Shown here: positions 36,437-44,948 of the stretch, one piece after another | Layout: the number at the start of each line of letters is the position of its first letter | Numbering within the stretch: the stretch's first letter is position 1 | Assembly: GCF_007671685.1 (NCBI RefSeq) | Contig: NZ_VCNL01000002.1 | Span: 1 to 64,000, forward strand | Length of the DNA stretch: 64,000 bases | Source of the DNA: Halorubrum salsamenti | GTDB lineage: Archaea; Halobacteriota; Halobacteria; Halobacteriales; Haloferacaceae | Reading direction: 5' to 3' | The notes under the pieces: generated by a model | Told to the model about the DNA's origin: nothing | What the model saw: only the letters and a program-made list of their open reading frames with translations | The model's database searches: none | Made by a program: the position numbers and the translations under genes

Positions 36437-37378
36437 TCAAAGCGGCGCGACGACCTCGTCCGCGAACGTCTCCATCGCCGCCTCCGGATCGTCGCCGCGC
36501 AGGCCGACGACGACGTGATCGACCCCGAACTCGTCGAGCCGCCGGAAGTAGTCGCGGAACCACTCGACGCCGGCGCGGTAGCCGAGGTGGAGGTGTTCGG
36601 GCTCTGCGGTCGGGTCGTCGTCGAACTCGACGCCGACGGCGATGGCGAACGGCTTCGCGCCGGCCAGCTCGCGCCACTCCGCGACGTAGCTCCGGAGCGT
36701 CTCGTCCGGGAGGTGATAGAACAGCCAGCCGTCGCCGTGGTCGGCGATCCACTCGGTCGACTGCCGCGCGTTGCCCGTCGGCAACACCGGGAGCGTCTCC
36801 GTCGTCGGCTTCGGGAGCACGTCGAGGTCGCCGTCGAGCTCGCCCCACTCGCCGTCGATCTCGGGGAACTCCTCCCGCCAGCACGCGCGCATCGCCGCGA
36901 TCCGGTCGCGGACCATCTCCCCCCGTCGCTCGGGGTCGACGCCGAACGCCGGGTACTCGGGGTCGCGGTCGCCGGAGGCGACTCCCAACACGACCCGTCC
37001 GTCGGAGAGTCGGTCGACGGTCGCGGCGGATTTCGCGAGGTGGATCGGGTGCCGGAGCGGGAGGACGACGCTCGACGTGCCGAGCGCGATCTCGTCGGTG
37101 TGAGCGGCGGCGTGCGAGAGCAGCGCCCACGGGTCGAACGCCCCGCCGGCGTCGCCGAACTTCGGCCAGTAGGTCGGCACGTCCCGCGCCCACAGCCCGT
37201 CGAAGCCGAGACCCTCGGCGCGCTCCGCGAGCCGGACCTCTTCGGCGGGGTCCGGCGTGCCGCGCCGCTCGCCAGTCAGTGGAAATCCGAGTCCGAACGT
37301 GAGTTCGGAGCGGCCGAACAGCCGCCGGAAGCCGGCGTTGGCGTGGTCGGGACGCTCCCGCGCGTCGGGGTCGGTCAT
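36437..37378 (-). CDS. LLM-class flavin-dependent oxidoreductase
   Basis: A 313-residue luciferase-like TIM-barrel monooxygenase using FMN or F420. Segments EVRLAERAEGLGFDGLWARDVP and LGTSSVVLPLRHPIHLAKSAATVDRLSDGRVVLGVASGD are diagnostic of the family. The TLPVLPTGNARQSTEWIAD part places it among LLM oxidoreductases of the haloarchaeal F420 type. ATG 37378 is chosen; the frame extends to 37507 without conserved sequence. Electron donor and substrate are not resolved. Single gene. Confidence 0.9.
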   Translation of the reverse strand: MTDPDARERPDHANAGFRRLFGRSELTFGLGFPLTGERRGTPDPAEEVRLAERAEGLGFDGLWARDVPTYWPKFGDAGGAFDPWALLSHAAAHTDEIALGTSSVVLPLRHPIHLAKSAATVDRLSDGRVVLGVASGDRDPEYPAFGVDPERRGEMVRDRIAAMRACWREEFPEIDGEWGELDGDLDVLPKPTTETLPVLPTGNARQSTEWIADHGDGWLFYHLPDETLRSYVAEWRELAGAKPFAIAVGVEFDDDPTAEPEHLHLGYRAGVEWFRDYFRRLDEFGVDHVVVGLRGDDPEAAMETFADEVVAPL

Positions 37379-37552
37379 TGCCCCGTTTCCTCGCCGGAGC
37401 CGTATCGGTGTTCTGCTCGGCGCGTCGCTCGTCGTCGCGCTCGCGCGGCGATCGACGCGCCGCCGAACGCCGCCCCTGCGAGCCCCCCGCGAACAGCCAG
37501 CTTCCACCCATGACGTTCGCCACGCAGGGGGTGACAGATGAAAGCGCGGGAC

Positions 37553-38518
37553 TCAGTCGCCGCCGGCGATCCGGCTCGCGACCCGGTCGCGGTCGGTCCG
37601 GATCCGTCCGGCGATCTCCGCGATCTGGGCTAACACGGGGTAGCGCGGCCCTTCGGTCGGCCCGTACAGGTACTCGTGGAACGACCGGCGGTCCGCCTCT
37701 TCGCCCGGGGGGGCAACGTCCATCGGCGGGTCGTCGAGCGTGCGCTGACGCTCACCGGCGATCTCGTCGCAGTCGTCTTCGAGCCCGTCGAGACGCCGCC
37801 AGATGTCGATCGCGGCGTCTGTCCCGTCCCCCCTCACGCCGTCAAGGTGTTCGAGGAGCCGGCGTCGGCGCCGGTCCACGAGGGTCAGATCGGTCTCGTA
37901 CCCGGACAGCGCGTCGATCTCCGTGTCGATCGCGTCCGCCAGCGACGAGCGGGCGTCGGCCGCTTGCCGGCTCCGTCGCACCAGCGCCGACTGCGCCCCG
38001 GTCGAGAGGGTCCCGTTGGAGGCCAGCGCGGCGGCCGTATCCGGCCCCAGTTCGGCGGCGAGGCTCTCGGGGATCGTCTCGTCGTACTCCTCCCTGTAGT
38101 GGGGGAGCGACATCACCGTGTCGCGGTACGCCGCGAGCACGCGCCGGAGCCTGACGTCGTCGACCCCGTTCCCGCCGTCGACCGCGGAGACCGTGCGGAC
38201 CGCGGCCGCCGGTCCGTCGAGCGACGGCGCGGTCGACGAGGCGGGCGCGGGGTCAAGCCCGGAGACGCGGTCGGCGAACTCCTCGAAAGCGTCTTGTTCG
38301 TCACGGACCCGCCGTTGTTCGTCGCGGCAGCTCGCCTTGGCATCGCGGATGTACGCCAGCGCGACGAACGCGACGACGCCCGCGAAGACCAGTGCCGTGA
38401 CGGCGCCGGGCTCGCTCGCGATCGCGGCGAGATCACAGGAGAGGCTGGTACACTCCATCGCCGCCGGATCCGCGCTCTGGATCCGAAAGATCCCCGCTGC
38501 CCCCTGTCTCACGCTCAT
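37553..38518 (-). CDS. Membrane-anchored coiled-coil protein (DUF7260-like)
   Basis: 321 residues. One transmembrane helix (about residues 39-56) follows a short N-terminus with CTSLSCD. The rest is a charged, mostly helical cytosolic region with RRVLAAYRDTVMSLPHYREEYDETIPESLAAELG, the shared core of a halobacterial family I recall as DUF7260, and ends in a helix RTDRDRVASRIAGGD. No catalytic motif. ATG 38518 is used; ATG at residue 21 would also keep the membrane helix. Confidence 0.8.
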   Translation of the reverse strand: MSVRQGAAGIFRIQSADPAAMECTSLSCDLAAIASEPGAVTALVFAGVVAFVALAYIRDAKASCRDEQRRVRDEQDAFEEFADRVSGLDPAPASSTAPSLDGPAAAVRTVSAVDGGNGVDDVRLRRVLAAYRDTVMSLPHYREEYDETIPESLAAELGPDTAAALASNGTLSTGAQSALVRRSRQAADARSSLADAIDTEIDALSGYETDLTLVDRRRRRLLEHLDGVRGDGTDAAIDIWRRLDGLEDDCDEIAGERQRTLDDPPMDVAPPGEEADRRSFHEYLYGPTEGPRYPVLAQIAEIAGRIRTDRDRVASRIAGGD

Positions 38519-38658
38519 TGTATGGAGCTAACACGGCACACGTACAAAGCGCTTGTGGCGGATCTCGGGACCTGACACGAAGGTTTCCGGAATCGGGGGA
38601 TGGCGGGACGTCGGGTGCGGTCCGAGGCCCGAGATCCCGGGACGGAACGGGGTTCCGA

Positions 38659-39501
38659 CTACTCGACGACGCCGTCGTCGGTGACCACGGTGTCGATCAT
38701 GCCGATCGGGGTCGCGTCGTAGCTCGGGTTCTCGATCGTCACGTCTTCGACGGGTTCGCGCATCACCTCGACGGCGTCGCGGAACTCGTTCTCGAAGCGG
38801 AACTCCTCGATCTGCTTCGCGCCCGAGCCGACCGCGGTCACCGGCACGCCCAGTTCGCGGGCGGTGACGACGAGCGGGAACGTCCCGACGCGGTTGTAGT
38901 ACGTGCCGCCGGTCATGCACGTGATCCCGAGGAGGACGCGGTCGCAGTCGCGGAGGGCGTACCCCATCGCGCTGTCGACCACCATCCGGGTGTCGACCCG
39001 CGAGATGCCGGCGAGCACGCGGGCCGTCTTTCGACCGAGGGTGCGCGGGCGCGCCTCGGTGACGTACACCGTCAAGTGGGCGCCGTCGCGGGCCGCGTTC
39101 TCGATCGACTCCAGCACCGTCGTCGAGTAGTCGTGGACCAGCAGGGTGTCGCCGTCCTCGATGCGCTCGGCCGCGTTGGCGGCGGCCTCCCCCTTCGCCG
39201 TCTCGATGTCGTCGACGACGCGGGCGATGGTCTCTTCGAGCCGCTGTTTGCCGTGCTCGACGCTCGTCGCCTCGCCGACGATGGAGCGCTCGACATCGCG
39301 CATCGCGTTGTGGAGCGCGGCGTGGGAGGGGTTCGACCGCCGCAACACTCCGGCGTTGTGTTCGAGGTCGCGCTCGAACTCGTCGACTGTCACGTACTCA
39401 CGGTCGAGCAGCTCCGCGAGCGACCGCGTCGCCTTCACGGCCACCGCCGACGTGCTGTGGGTCCGCATCGCCCGGATCTCGGCGACCGTCTCGTCGATCA
39501 T
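38659..39501 (-). CDS. eIF2B-like (IF-2B alpha/beta/delta family) protein without catalytic residues
   Basis: 280 residues in the same family as the ribose-1,5-bisphosphate isomerase at 47.3-48.2 kb. At the position of the isomerase's catalytic Cys (THCHST) it reads VHDYST, and at the catalytic Asp (GADSI) it reads GITCM, so isomerase activity is unlikely. It may be a regulatory aIF2B-like or nucleotide-sensing protein. The start at ATG 39501 is chosen over 39600 because of the family start and the CCCTTTGAAT box about 23-30 bases upstream. Archaeal annotations usually call this translation initiation factor 2B-like. Confidence 0.85.
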   Translation of the reverse strand: MIDETVAEIRAMRTHSTSAVAVKATRSLAELLDREYVTVDEFERDLEHNAGVLRRSNPSHAALHNAMRDVERSIVGEATSVEHGKQRLEETIARVVDDIETAKGEAAANAAERIEDGDTLLVHDYSTTVLESIENAARDGAHLTVYVTEARPRTLGRKTARVLAGISRVDTRMVVDSAMGYALRDCDRVLLGITCMTGGTYYNRVGTFPLVVTARELGVPVTAVGSGAKQIEEFRFENEFRDAVEVMREPVEDVTIENPSYDATPIGMIDTVVTDDGVVE

Positions 39502-39514
39502 ACCCGTAGAGTCG

Positions 39515-39535
39515 TCGCCCCAATTCAAAGGGGTT
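39515..39535 (-). promoter_or_regulatory. CCCTTTGAAT promoter box of the eIF2B-like gene
   Basis: Same motif, flank and spacing as at 31515-31535 in front of the acyltransferase gene. Confidence 0.4.
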
Positions 39536-39599
39536 CCGGGGTCCCGCCGGAGCGTTGGAATGATGGCGAAATCGACCGAAGAACGCCGTGGCACACTCA

Positions 39600-39780
39600 T
39601 CTGCGGTGGCGTGCGCCCGTAAGCGGCGAAGGGTGCGAGTAGGGAGAGACCGAAGGTCCCTCTGCCAGCTGGCGGCGAAGCCGCCGGCGAGTGCGCGTGC
39701 GAGCTCGCCGGCGCGCAGCGCCGGTGATGGGGCTGTGGAGGTGTCTATCGGCGTTTCCCTGTCACGATTTATAAGCCGAT
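39600..39780. repeat. GC-rich intergenic element with nested inverted repeats
   Basis: Starts with GCGGTGGCG, contains three short hairpins (GGGAC/GTCCC type at about 39642-39662, GGCGGC-GCCGCC near 39671-39684, CGGCGAG-CTCGCCG at about 39685-39711), then GGGGCTGTGGAGGTGTC, and ends at a TTTATAAG box at 39768. No coding signal. It fills most of the 371-base gap between the eIF2B-like and rpoF genes and resembles the ends of the element at 58.75-59.08 kb. Confidence 0.5.
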
Positions 39781-39872
39781 GAGATCGAAGGCGACTCGAC
39801 GAACTAGGGCGTCGACGACGCGGCCAAGCGGAACCGGAAGACACGCGACCGAAAAAGCCGACTACCGCTTCC

Positions 39873-40229
39873 TCAGGCGTACTTCGCGACGACGTTGAGC
39901 ACGTCGTCGAGCTCGTCGCCGTCGAGCGAGTAGCGCTCCTGGGCGAACACCGAGCGCAGCTCGGTGCGGTCCTCGGGCAGGAGGTCCGCGATCTTCACCG
40001 CGGTCGGCAGGTCGATCTGGTCGAGCTCGGTCAGCTCCTCGACCAGCTCCCGGGACTCCTCGGCGTCGAGGTGGGCGAAGCGGTTGACGTGCTCGATCGC
40101 GCGGGCGAGTTCGTAGCGCAGGTCGCGGTCCTCGTCGTCCGCGCGCTCCGCTTCGATCTCCACGAGGATCTCCTTCGCTTCGGAGGTGGTGACGTACTCC
40201 TCGTCGAGCTTCTCTTTAAATATCGTCAT
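39873..40229 (-). CDS. rpoF: DNA-directed RNA polymerase subunit Rpo4/F
   Basis: 118 residues, the archaeal homologue of Rpb4. Together with Rpo7/E it forms the stalk of RNA polymerase that guides nascent RNA. The HRDC-like helical body shows the family run from YVTTSEAKEILVEIEAERA to LPTAVKIADLLPEDRTELRSVF and ends DDVLNVVAKYA. It starts six bases after the rpl21e stop, the conserved archaeal rpl21e-rpoF gene pair. Confidence 0.95.
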   Translation of the reverse strand: MTIFKEKLDEEYVTTSEAKEILVEIEAERADDEDRDLRYELARAIEHVNRFAHLDAEESRELVEELTELDQIDLPTAVKIADLLPEDRTELRSVFAQERYSLDGDELDDVLNVVAKYA

Positions 40230-40235
40230 CTCGGT

Positions 40236-40529
40236 TCAGTTCTGCTGTGCGCTCATGTGGGCGGCGGTGACGATGAGCGTCTTCGTCTTGCCGCCGTCCG
40301 GGATCTCGACTTTGAACGCGGCGCCCTGCTTGCCCACCACTGTACCGGTGCGGCCGTCGAAGCGCGGGTGGAAGCGACCCTTCTGGACGCTCGGGTCGAT
40401 CTTGAGGTGGACCTGCGACCCCTCGTCGAACTCCTGGATCGCTCGCTGCGGCGGCGACGTGCCGCGGTCGCGGGGTTTGTTCGAGAGCTTGTCGCGGGTC
40501 GCCTTCTGGGGCCCATTGGAACTCGGCAT
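40236..40529 (-). CDS. rpl21e: 50S ribosomal protein L21e
   Basis: 97 residues, archaeal/eukaryotic-type large-subunit protein. The SH3-like core carries [30 protein letters not shown] and [18 protein letters not shown], which is typical of L21e. It is the first gene of a two-gene operon with rpoF. The ATG at 40529 has a TTTATAAC box about 30 bases upstream on the minus strand. Confidence 0.96.
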   Translation of the reverse strand: MPSSNGPQKATRDKLSNKPRDRGTSPPQRAIQEFDEGSQVHLKIDPSVQKGRFHPRFDGRTGTVVGKQGAAFKVEIPDGGKTKTLIVTAAHMSAQQN

Positions 40530-40554
40530 GGTCTTGGGCGTTCTTCCGCTGCCG

Positions 40555-40565
40555 CGGTTATAAAT
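40555..40565 (-). promoter_or_regulatory. TATA box of the rpl21e-rpoF operon
   Basis: Minus-strand ATTTATAACCG, centred about 30 bases upstream of the L21e ATG. Confidence 0.5.
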
Positions 40566-40737
40566 GGTGCGTTACGGCCCTCGAACGGGAGCCGGTACCA
40601 CGATCGTTCGCGAGTCGACGCCGCGCGGGGACCCGTCCACACCGCATGGCGTTCCGGACGCGATCGGCGGCCGAGACAACCCCACGTGAATCCCCCTTCC
40701 GAAAGGGCTAATCCCCTGACTGCCCACCGTGTTCGTA

Positions 40738-41667
40738 ATGAGTCACCAGCTGCCGGACGTCCAGGCGTCGGCGCCCGACGTCTCAGTCGGGCTCTCGCAG
40801 GTCGGCGTCACCGGCGTCGAGAAGCTCGTCAAGATCGCTCGGGGCGACAAGCGTCCCATCGTCCTCATGGCGGAGTTCGAGGTGTTCGTCGACCTCCCGA
40901 GCGGCCGCAAGGGGATCGATATGTCGCGGAACCTCGCGACGATCGACGAGATCTTAGAGGAGATCACCCGCGAGGAGGCGTACCGCGTCGAGGAGGTCTG
41001 CGGCGACGCCGCGGAGCGACTCCTCGAGAAGCACGACTACACCACCACCGCCGAGGTGTCGATGTCGGCGGAGCTCGTCACCCGCGAGGACACGCCCGCG
41101 TCCGGGATCGAGACGCAGAGCACGGCGACGATCGTCGCCGGCGCCATCGCGACCGAGGAGGGGACCCGCGAGGAGATCGGCGCCGAAGTCACCGGCATGA
41201 CGGTCTGCCCCTGCTCGCAGGGGATGAGCGAGTCCCGCGCCCGCGACAAGCTCGCCGAGCTCGGCGTCGACGAGGAGACGACCGAGGAGTTCTTAGACGC
41301 CGTCCCGCAGCCGGGGCACTCACAGCGCGGCCACGCCACGCTCACCGTCACCACCGACGGACACCCCGAGATCGACCTCCGGGACGTGATCGACGTCGCC
41401 CGCGACTCGATGAGCGCCCGGATCTACAACATGGCGAAGCGGCCGGACGAGGACCACATGACCTACGAGGCCCACGCCGACGCGAAGTTCGTCGAGGACT
41501 GCGTCCGCGCGCTCGCCGAGGGCACCGTCGACGAGTTCGACCACCTCTCCGACGACGCCGTGATCCACATGAAACAGTCGAACGACGAGTCGATCCACCA
41601 GCACAACGCCCACGCCGAGCGAGAGGTCACGATGGGCGACCTGCGGGACGAGCTGGACGCGACGTAA
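40738..41667 (+). CDS. mptA: GTP cyclohydrolase MptA (type IB)
   Basis: A 309-residue Fe(II)-dependent enzyme that converts GTP to 7,8-dihydro-D-neopterin 2',3'-cyclic phosphate, first step of methanopterin- or folate-type pterin synthesis in archaea. Family motifs include [17 protein letters not shown] with the metal-site Cys, [15 protein letters not shown], and [16 protein letters not shown] with His ligands. The frame also has an upstream ATG at 40729; 40738 is chosen, giving the normal MSHQLPD start. Single gene. Confidence 0.94.
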   Translation: MSHQLPDVQASAPDVSVGLSQVGVTGVEKLVKIARGDKRPIVLMAEFEVFVDLPSGRKGIDMSRNLATIDEILEEITREEAYRVEEVCGDAAERLLEKHDYTTTAEVSMSAELVTREDTPASGIETQSTATIVAGAIATEEGTREEIGAEVTGMTVCPCSQGMSESRARDKLAELGVDEETTEEFLDAVPQPGHSQRGHATLTVTTDGHPEIDLRDVIDVARDSMSARIYNMAKRPDEDHMTYEAHADAKFVEDCVRALAEGTVDEFDHLSDDAVIHMKQSNDESIHQHNAHAEREVTMGDLRDELDAT

Positions 41668-41701
41668 GCGCGCTCAACTCACGCCCGCTGAACGGTTCCC
41701 C

Positions 41702-42508
41702 TCATCCGAACGTCAGCGGCTCCGCCTCCCCCCACTGCGGCTCGAACTGGTCTTTCACGCTCGCCGCGAACTCCGCGTCCTTCACGTCGATCATGGCGAA
41801 CGGCTCGTCGCCGGAGAGCGGGTGCGGCACCTCGATACACACCTCGATCCCGTCGAAGACGGAGAAGGTCCCGTCGACGCCGGGGGCCGTGCGTACCTCG
41901 AACCCCTCCATGTCCGAGAGGTCGGCGGTGTACCGCCGACCGACGCTTCGCGGTAGCACGTCCACCGTCTCCGGCGACAGCAACACGCGGATCTCCACGC
42001 CCCGGTCTAACGCCGACTCCAGCTCGTCGGTCACCCGCTCGCCGATCGTCCCGAGGTCGAAGCCGGTCGCGGGCGCGCCGGCGACGACGACCATCCGGCG
42101 CTCGGCGGCCGCGATCCGCTCTAAGAGGAGGTCGGTCGCATCTTCCGCGCCGACGGCCGCGGTCCAGAACTGCCCGTCGACCGGCTCGCCCGCGTCGAGC
42201 TCCGTCGAGAGGTCGTCGACGACCTCCTCGTACTGTTCCGCCTGCGTCTCCAGCTCTTGCTTCTTCTCCTCTAAGAGCCGGTCGAGTGCGGCGTCCGGTT
42301 CCACCGCCGCGTACTTCTTCGGGCGGCTGGCCGCCTGACTCCGGACCAGGTTGTGCTGTTCCAGGCTGTTGAGCACGTCGTAGACCCGCCCCATCGGGAC
42401 CTCGCTGGCCCGCGAGAGATCCTTCGCCGTCGTCGGCCCGGTGCGCAGAAGCGCGCGGTACGCGCGGGCCTCGTACTCGGAGAGTCCCAGATCGCGAAGA
42501 GATGCCAT
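41702..42508 (-). CDS. TrmB-family transcriptional regulator
   Basis: 268 residues. The N-terminal 75 residues are a TrmB winged helix (LGLSEYEARAYRALLRTGPTTAKDLSRA, then VPMGRVYDVLNSLEQHNLV). A coiled dimer helix follows (about 77-105), and the rest is a PLD-like/TrmB C-terminal domain with RMVVVAGAPATGFDLG. Such proteins respond to sugars or metabolites and control glycolysis/gluconeogenesis or transport. The promoter is a GTTTATAC box 27 bases upstream. It lacks the long maltose-binding C-terminus of Thermococcus TrmB, so its effector is unknown. Confidence 0.92.
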   Translation of the reverse strand: MASLRDLGLSEYEARAYRALLRTGPTTAKDLSRASEVPMGRVYDVLNSLEQHNLVRSQAASRPKKYAAVEPDAALDRLLEEKKQELETQAEQYEEVVDDLSTELDAGEPVDGQFWTAAVGAEDATDLLLERIAAAERRMVVVAGAPATGFDLGTIGERVTDELESALDRGVEIRVLLSPETVDVLPRSVGRRYTADLSDMEGFEVRTAPGVDGTFSVFDGIEVCIEVPHPLSGDEPFAMIDVKDAEFAASVKDQFEPQWGEAEPLTFG

Positions 42509-42653
42509 ACCGTCCGATCCGTCGGGATCCGTATAAACACGTCGCCGGTTTACACGGGATGGTGGTGGTCGTCACTCGGGCTCGTCCGGTCGGATTTGAC
42601 ACGGATACCGATCCGAAATGCTCCGGCTAGAGAGCCACGGCGCGGCCGGATCG

Positions 42654-44312
42654 CTACTCGACCGTTTCGGCGACCTCTGTCATCAACTCGTCCGGTGTTT
42701 CCGCCGGCTCGGACGCGGCGTCTCCCGCGATCACGACCGCCGACCCCGCCGGGACCGACCGCGGGGCGGGCGCGTCCTCTCGGTGCGCGTTCGGGACGAC
42801 GACCTTCTCGTGGTCGGCGACCCGCCACGCGGCGCGGTGGAGGTCGCTTCCGGGCTCGTCGCCGACCGCGACGACGGTGGTGCCGCGGAGGAGCCGCCCC
42901 GCGAGGCTGCCGTACCCGGCGACCTGCACGCTCAGCCGCTCGGTCGCGCCGGCGAACGCCTCGGCCGTCTCGCGTGCGACCGTCTCGTAGCGCTCCTCGC
43001 CCGTCAGCGCCGACAGATCGAGCAGGGCGGTCGCCATCTCCACGTTGCCGTCGAGCGGGCGGAACGGGCGGTCGAGCAGCCCCGCGCCCGACCGCGGCCC
43101 GTCGACGAAGGAGCCGTCGACGCGGAGCCGATCTATCGCTCGGTCCGCGACCGCACGGGCGATAGGGGCGCCCGCGCCGAGCACGCCGGCGGCGCGCGTG
43201 TACGCGCTCACGACGCGGGCGGCGTCGGCGAGCAGGTCCGTCTCGCCGACCTCGTCGCTCCCGCGGTAGTGGGTCACCGCTCCGGAGTCGGCGTCGATCA
43301 GGTCGCGCCCGAGCCCGTCGAGGATCCGCTCGGCGTACTCGCGAGCGCGCTCGTCGTCGGTGTAGGCGGCGATCGCGAGCAGCGCGTCGGCCGCGAGCGC
43401 GTTCCCGCCCGCGAAGACGGTCAGGTCTCGGCGGGGTGAGTCCAGATCCTCGCGGTCCGCGGCGGAGGCCGCGTAGTAGGCGCGCCCGAGCCCCGGGCCG
43501 ACGCTCCCGCCGACGCCGTAGCCGGTCCAGAGGTCGTCGGTGAGGAATTTCATCGCGTCGGTCGCCGGCGCGAGGTACGCCTCGTCGCCGGTGTAGAGAT
43601 AGGCGTTCGCGAACGCTCGGGTGACGGCCGCGTTCGTGTCGATCGGCTTCTCGTAGGCCACGTCGCCCCAGTCTGACGTCCCCGCGAACCGGAAGAAGCC
43701 GCCGGCCACGTCGTCGGCGAGGTGGTCGCGCACCGCGTCGAGCGTCCGGAGGGCGCGGTCGCGGTCGCGCTTCAGCGCGAACTCGACGGTTCGGGGAAGC
43801 GGGAACTTCGCGTCCGACCCCCAGCCGGCGTACTCCTCGTCGTACTTCGCCTCGATCTGGCCGGCGAGGTGGCTCTCGATCGCGTCCGTCACCTCCCCGC
43901 TCGGCGGGAGATCGGCGTCGAGCGCGCGGGGGATCCGACCCGCGTCTCGCCCCTTGTCGGCCCACATCTGCCGGACCGATTCGAGCACCTGCCGCATCCC
44001 GTCCACGTCGAGGTAGCCCGCGCCGGTGAGCAGTTCTCCCTCGGGCGTGAGGAAGGCTGTCGTCGGGAACCCGCCCATGTTGTACCGCTCGCGCACCCGC
44101 GGGTGGCGGTCCACGTCGACGCGGACCGGGACGAACCCCTCGTTGACGTTGGCGGCGATCCGCGGCTCCGCGTAGGTGATCGCGTCCATCTCGTGACAGC
44201 CCTCACACCACGTGGCGGAGAGCGAAAGCAGGACCGGGCGGTCCCGCTCGTCGGCCTCGGCGAAGGCCTCGGCGCTCCAGTCGCGCCACTCGACGTGCGT
44301 CTCGTCGGTCAT
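42654..44312 (-). CDS. Thioredoxin-domain, DUF255/YyaL-type protein
   Basis: 552 residues. The N-terminal 110 residues are a thioredoxin fold with WCEGCHEM (the first Cys pair) and the cis-Pro loop GGFPTTAFLTPEGE. The rest is an (alpha/alpha)6 barrel with GWGSDAKFPLPRTVEFAL, GGFFRFAGTSDWGDVAYEKPI and ETDLLADAARVVSAYTRAAG, similar to YyaL and human SPATA20. It is shorter than bacterial YyaL (about 690 residues). The barrel resembles that of N-acylglucosamine epimerases. Its cellular role is not established. Confidence 0.88.
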   Translation of the reverse strand: MTDETHVEWRDWSAEAFAEADERDRPVLLSLSATWCEGCHEMDAITYAEPRIAANVNEGFVPVRVDVDRHPRVRERYNMGGFPTTAFLTPEGELLTGAGYLDVDGMRQVLESVRQMWADKGRDAGRIPRALDADLPPSGEVTDAIESHLAGQIEAKYDEEYAGWGSDAKFPLPRTVEFALKRDRDRALRTLDAVRDHLADDVAGGFFRFAGTSDWGDVAYEKPIDTNAAVTRAFANAYLYTGDEAYLAPATDAMKFLTDDLWTGYGVGGSVGPGLGRAYYAASAADREDLDSPRRDLTVFAGGNALAADALLAIAAYTDDERAREYAERILDGLGRDLIDADSGAVTHYRGSDEVGETDLLADAARVVSAYTRAAGVLGAGAPIARAVADRAIDRLRVDGSFVDGPRSGAGLLDRPFRPLDGNVEMATALLDLSALTGEERYETVARETAEAFAGATERLSVQVAGYGSLAGRLLRGTTVVAVGDEPGSDLHRAAWRVADHEKVVVPNAHREDAPAPRSVPAGSAVVIAGDAASEPAETPDELMTEVAETVE

Positions 44313-44465
44313 ACCGACAGTCGGAGCGGGCGGTGGGTAAGCGCTTCGAGAGCGGTAAGCGGTGGCTACTCGTTCGAGGAAGGAGGTAGAGGAGGGGGAG
44401 GAGGGCGATCTCGGAGGGCGACTGTCGGTCGTCGGTGGCGATGCGATTCGGCGGGCGCGGCGGCC

Positions 44466-44687
44466 TCAGCGCTTGTAGTCGTGGCCGAGCGCGAGCGCGA
44501 GCGCGTTCGCGAACAGCAGGCCGACGAACAGCACCCCGGTGCCGCCGTCGAGCCCCATGTAGAGGAGCACGGGGTACGTGGCGGGGATGGCGATCGCCGC
44601 CCAGAAGGCGGCGGCCTTCATCGTGCCGGTCATCAGTCCGGCCACCTGTTGGCCGGAGGCGAGGCGCGTGGGAGCGGGGATGGACAT
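44466..44687 (-). CDS. Small two-helix membrane protein
   Basis: 73 residues from ATG 44687 (GTG 44693 is possible). Two transmembrane helices (about 22-40 and 46-64) and a short GHDYKR tail. Codon use fits. No family I can name. It lies between the DUF255-type gene and the lipoprotein gene on the minus strand. Confidence 0.65.
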   Translation of the reverse strand: MSIPAPTRLASGQQVAGLMTGTMKAAAFWAAIAIPATYPVLLYMGLDGGTGVLFVGLLFANALALALGHDYKR

Positions 44688-44948
44688 GGACACCTCTCTC
44701 TACGACGGGTGACCCCATATACCCCGCAGAGGGTTCGGACGATTTCATCACGTTTCTCGCGTCTCGGCGACGTTTCAAAACGCCCGCAGAATCGGTCTAA
44801 CTCTTTATCGACGCTTCTCACCCTTTTACGGCGGACCGACGACGATCGTCGATACGGCGGTTCGATCGGCGGCGAGGCCGGCATAACACAGAGAGGCGTT
44901 TGCGCCTACGGGAAGCCCTTATGTGGGGGCGTCGTAGCGACGCCCGTC

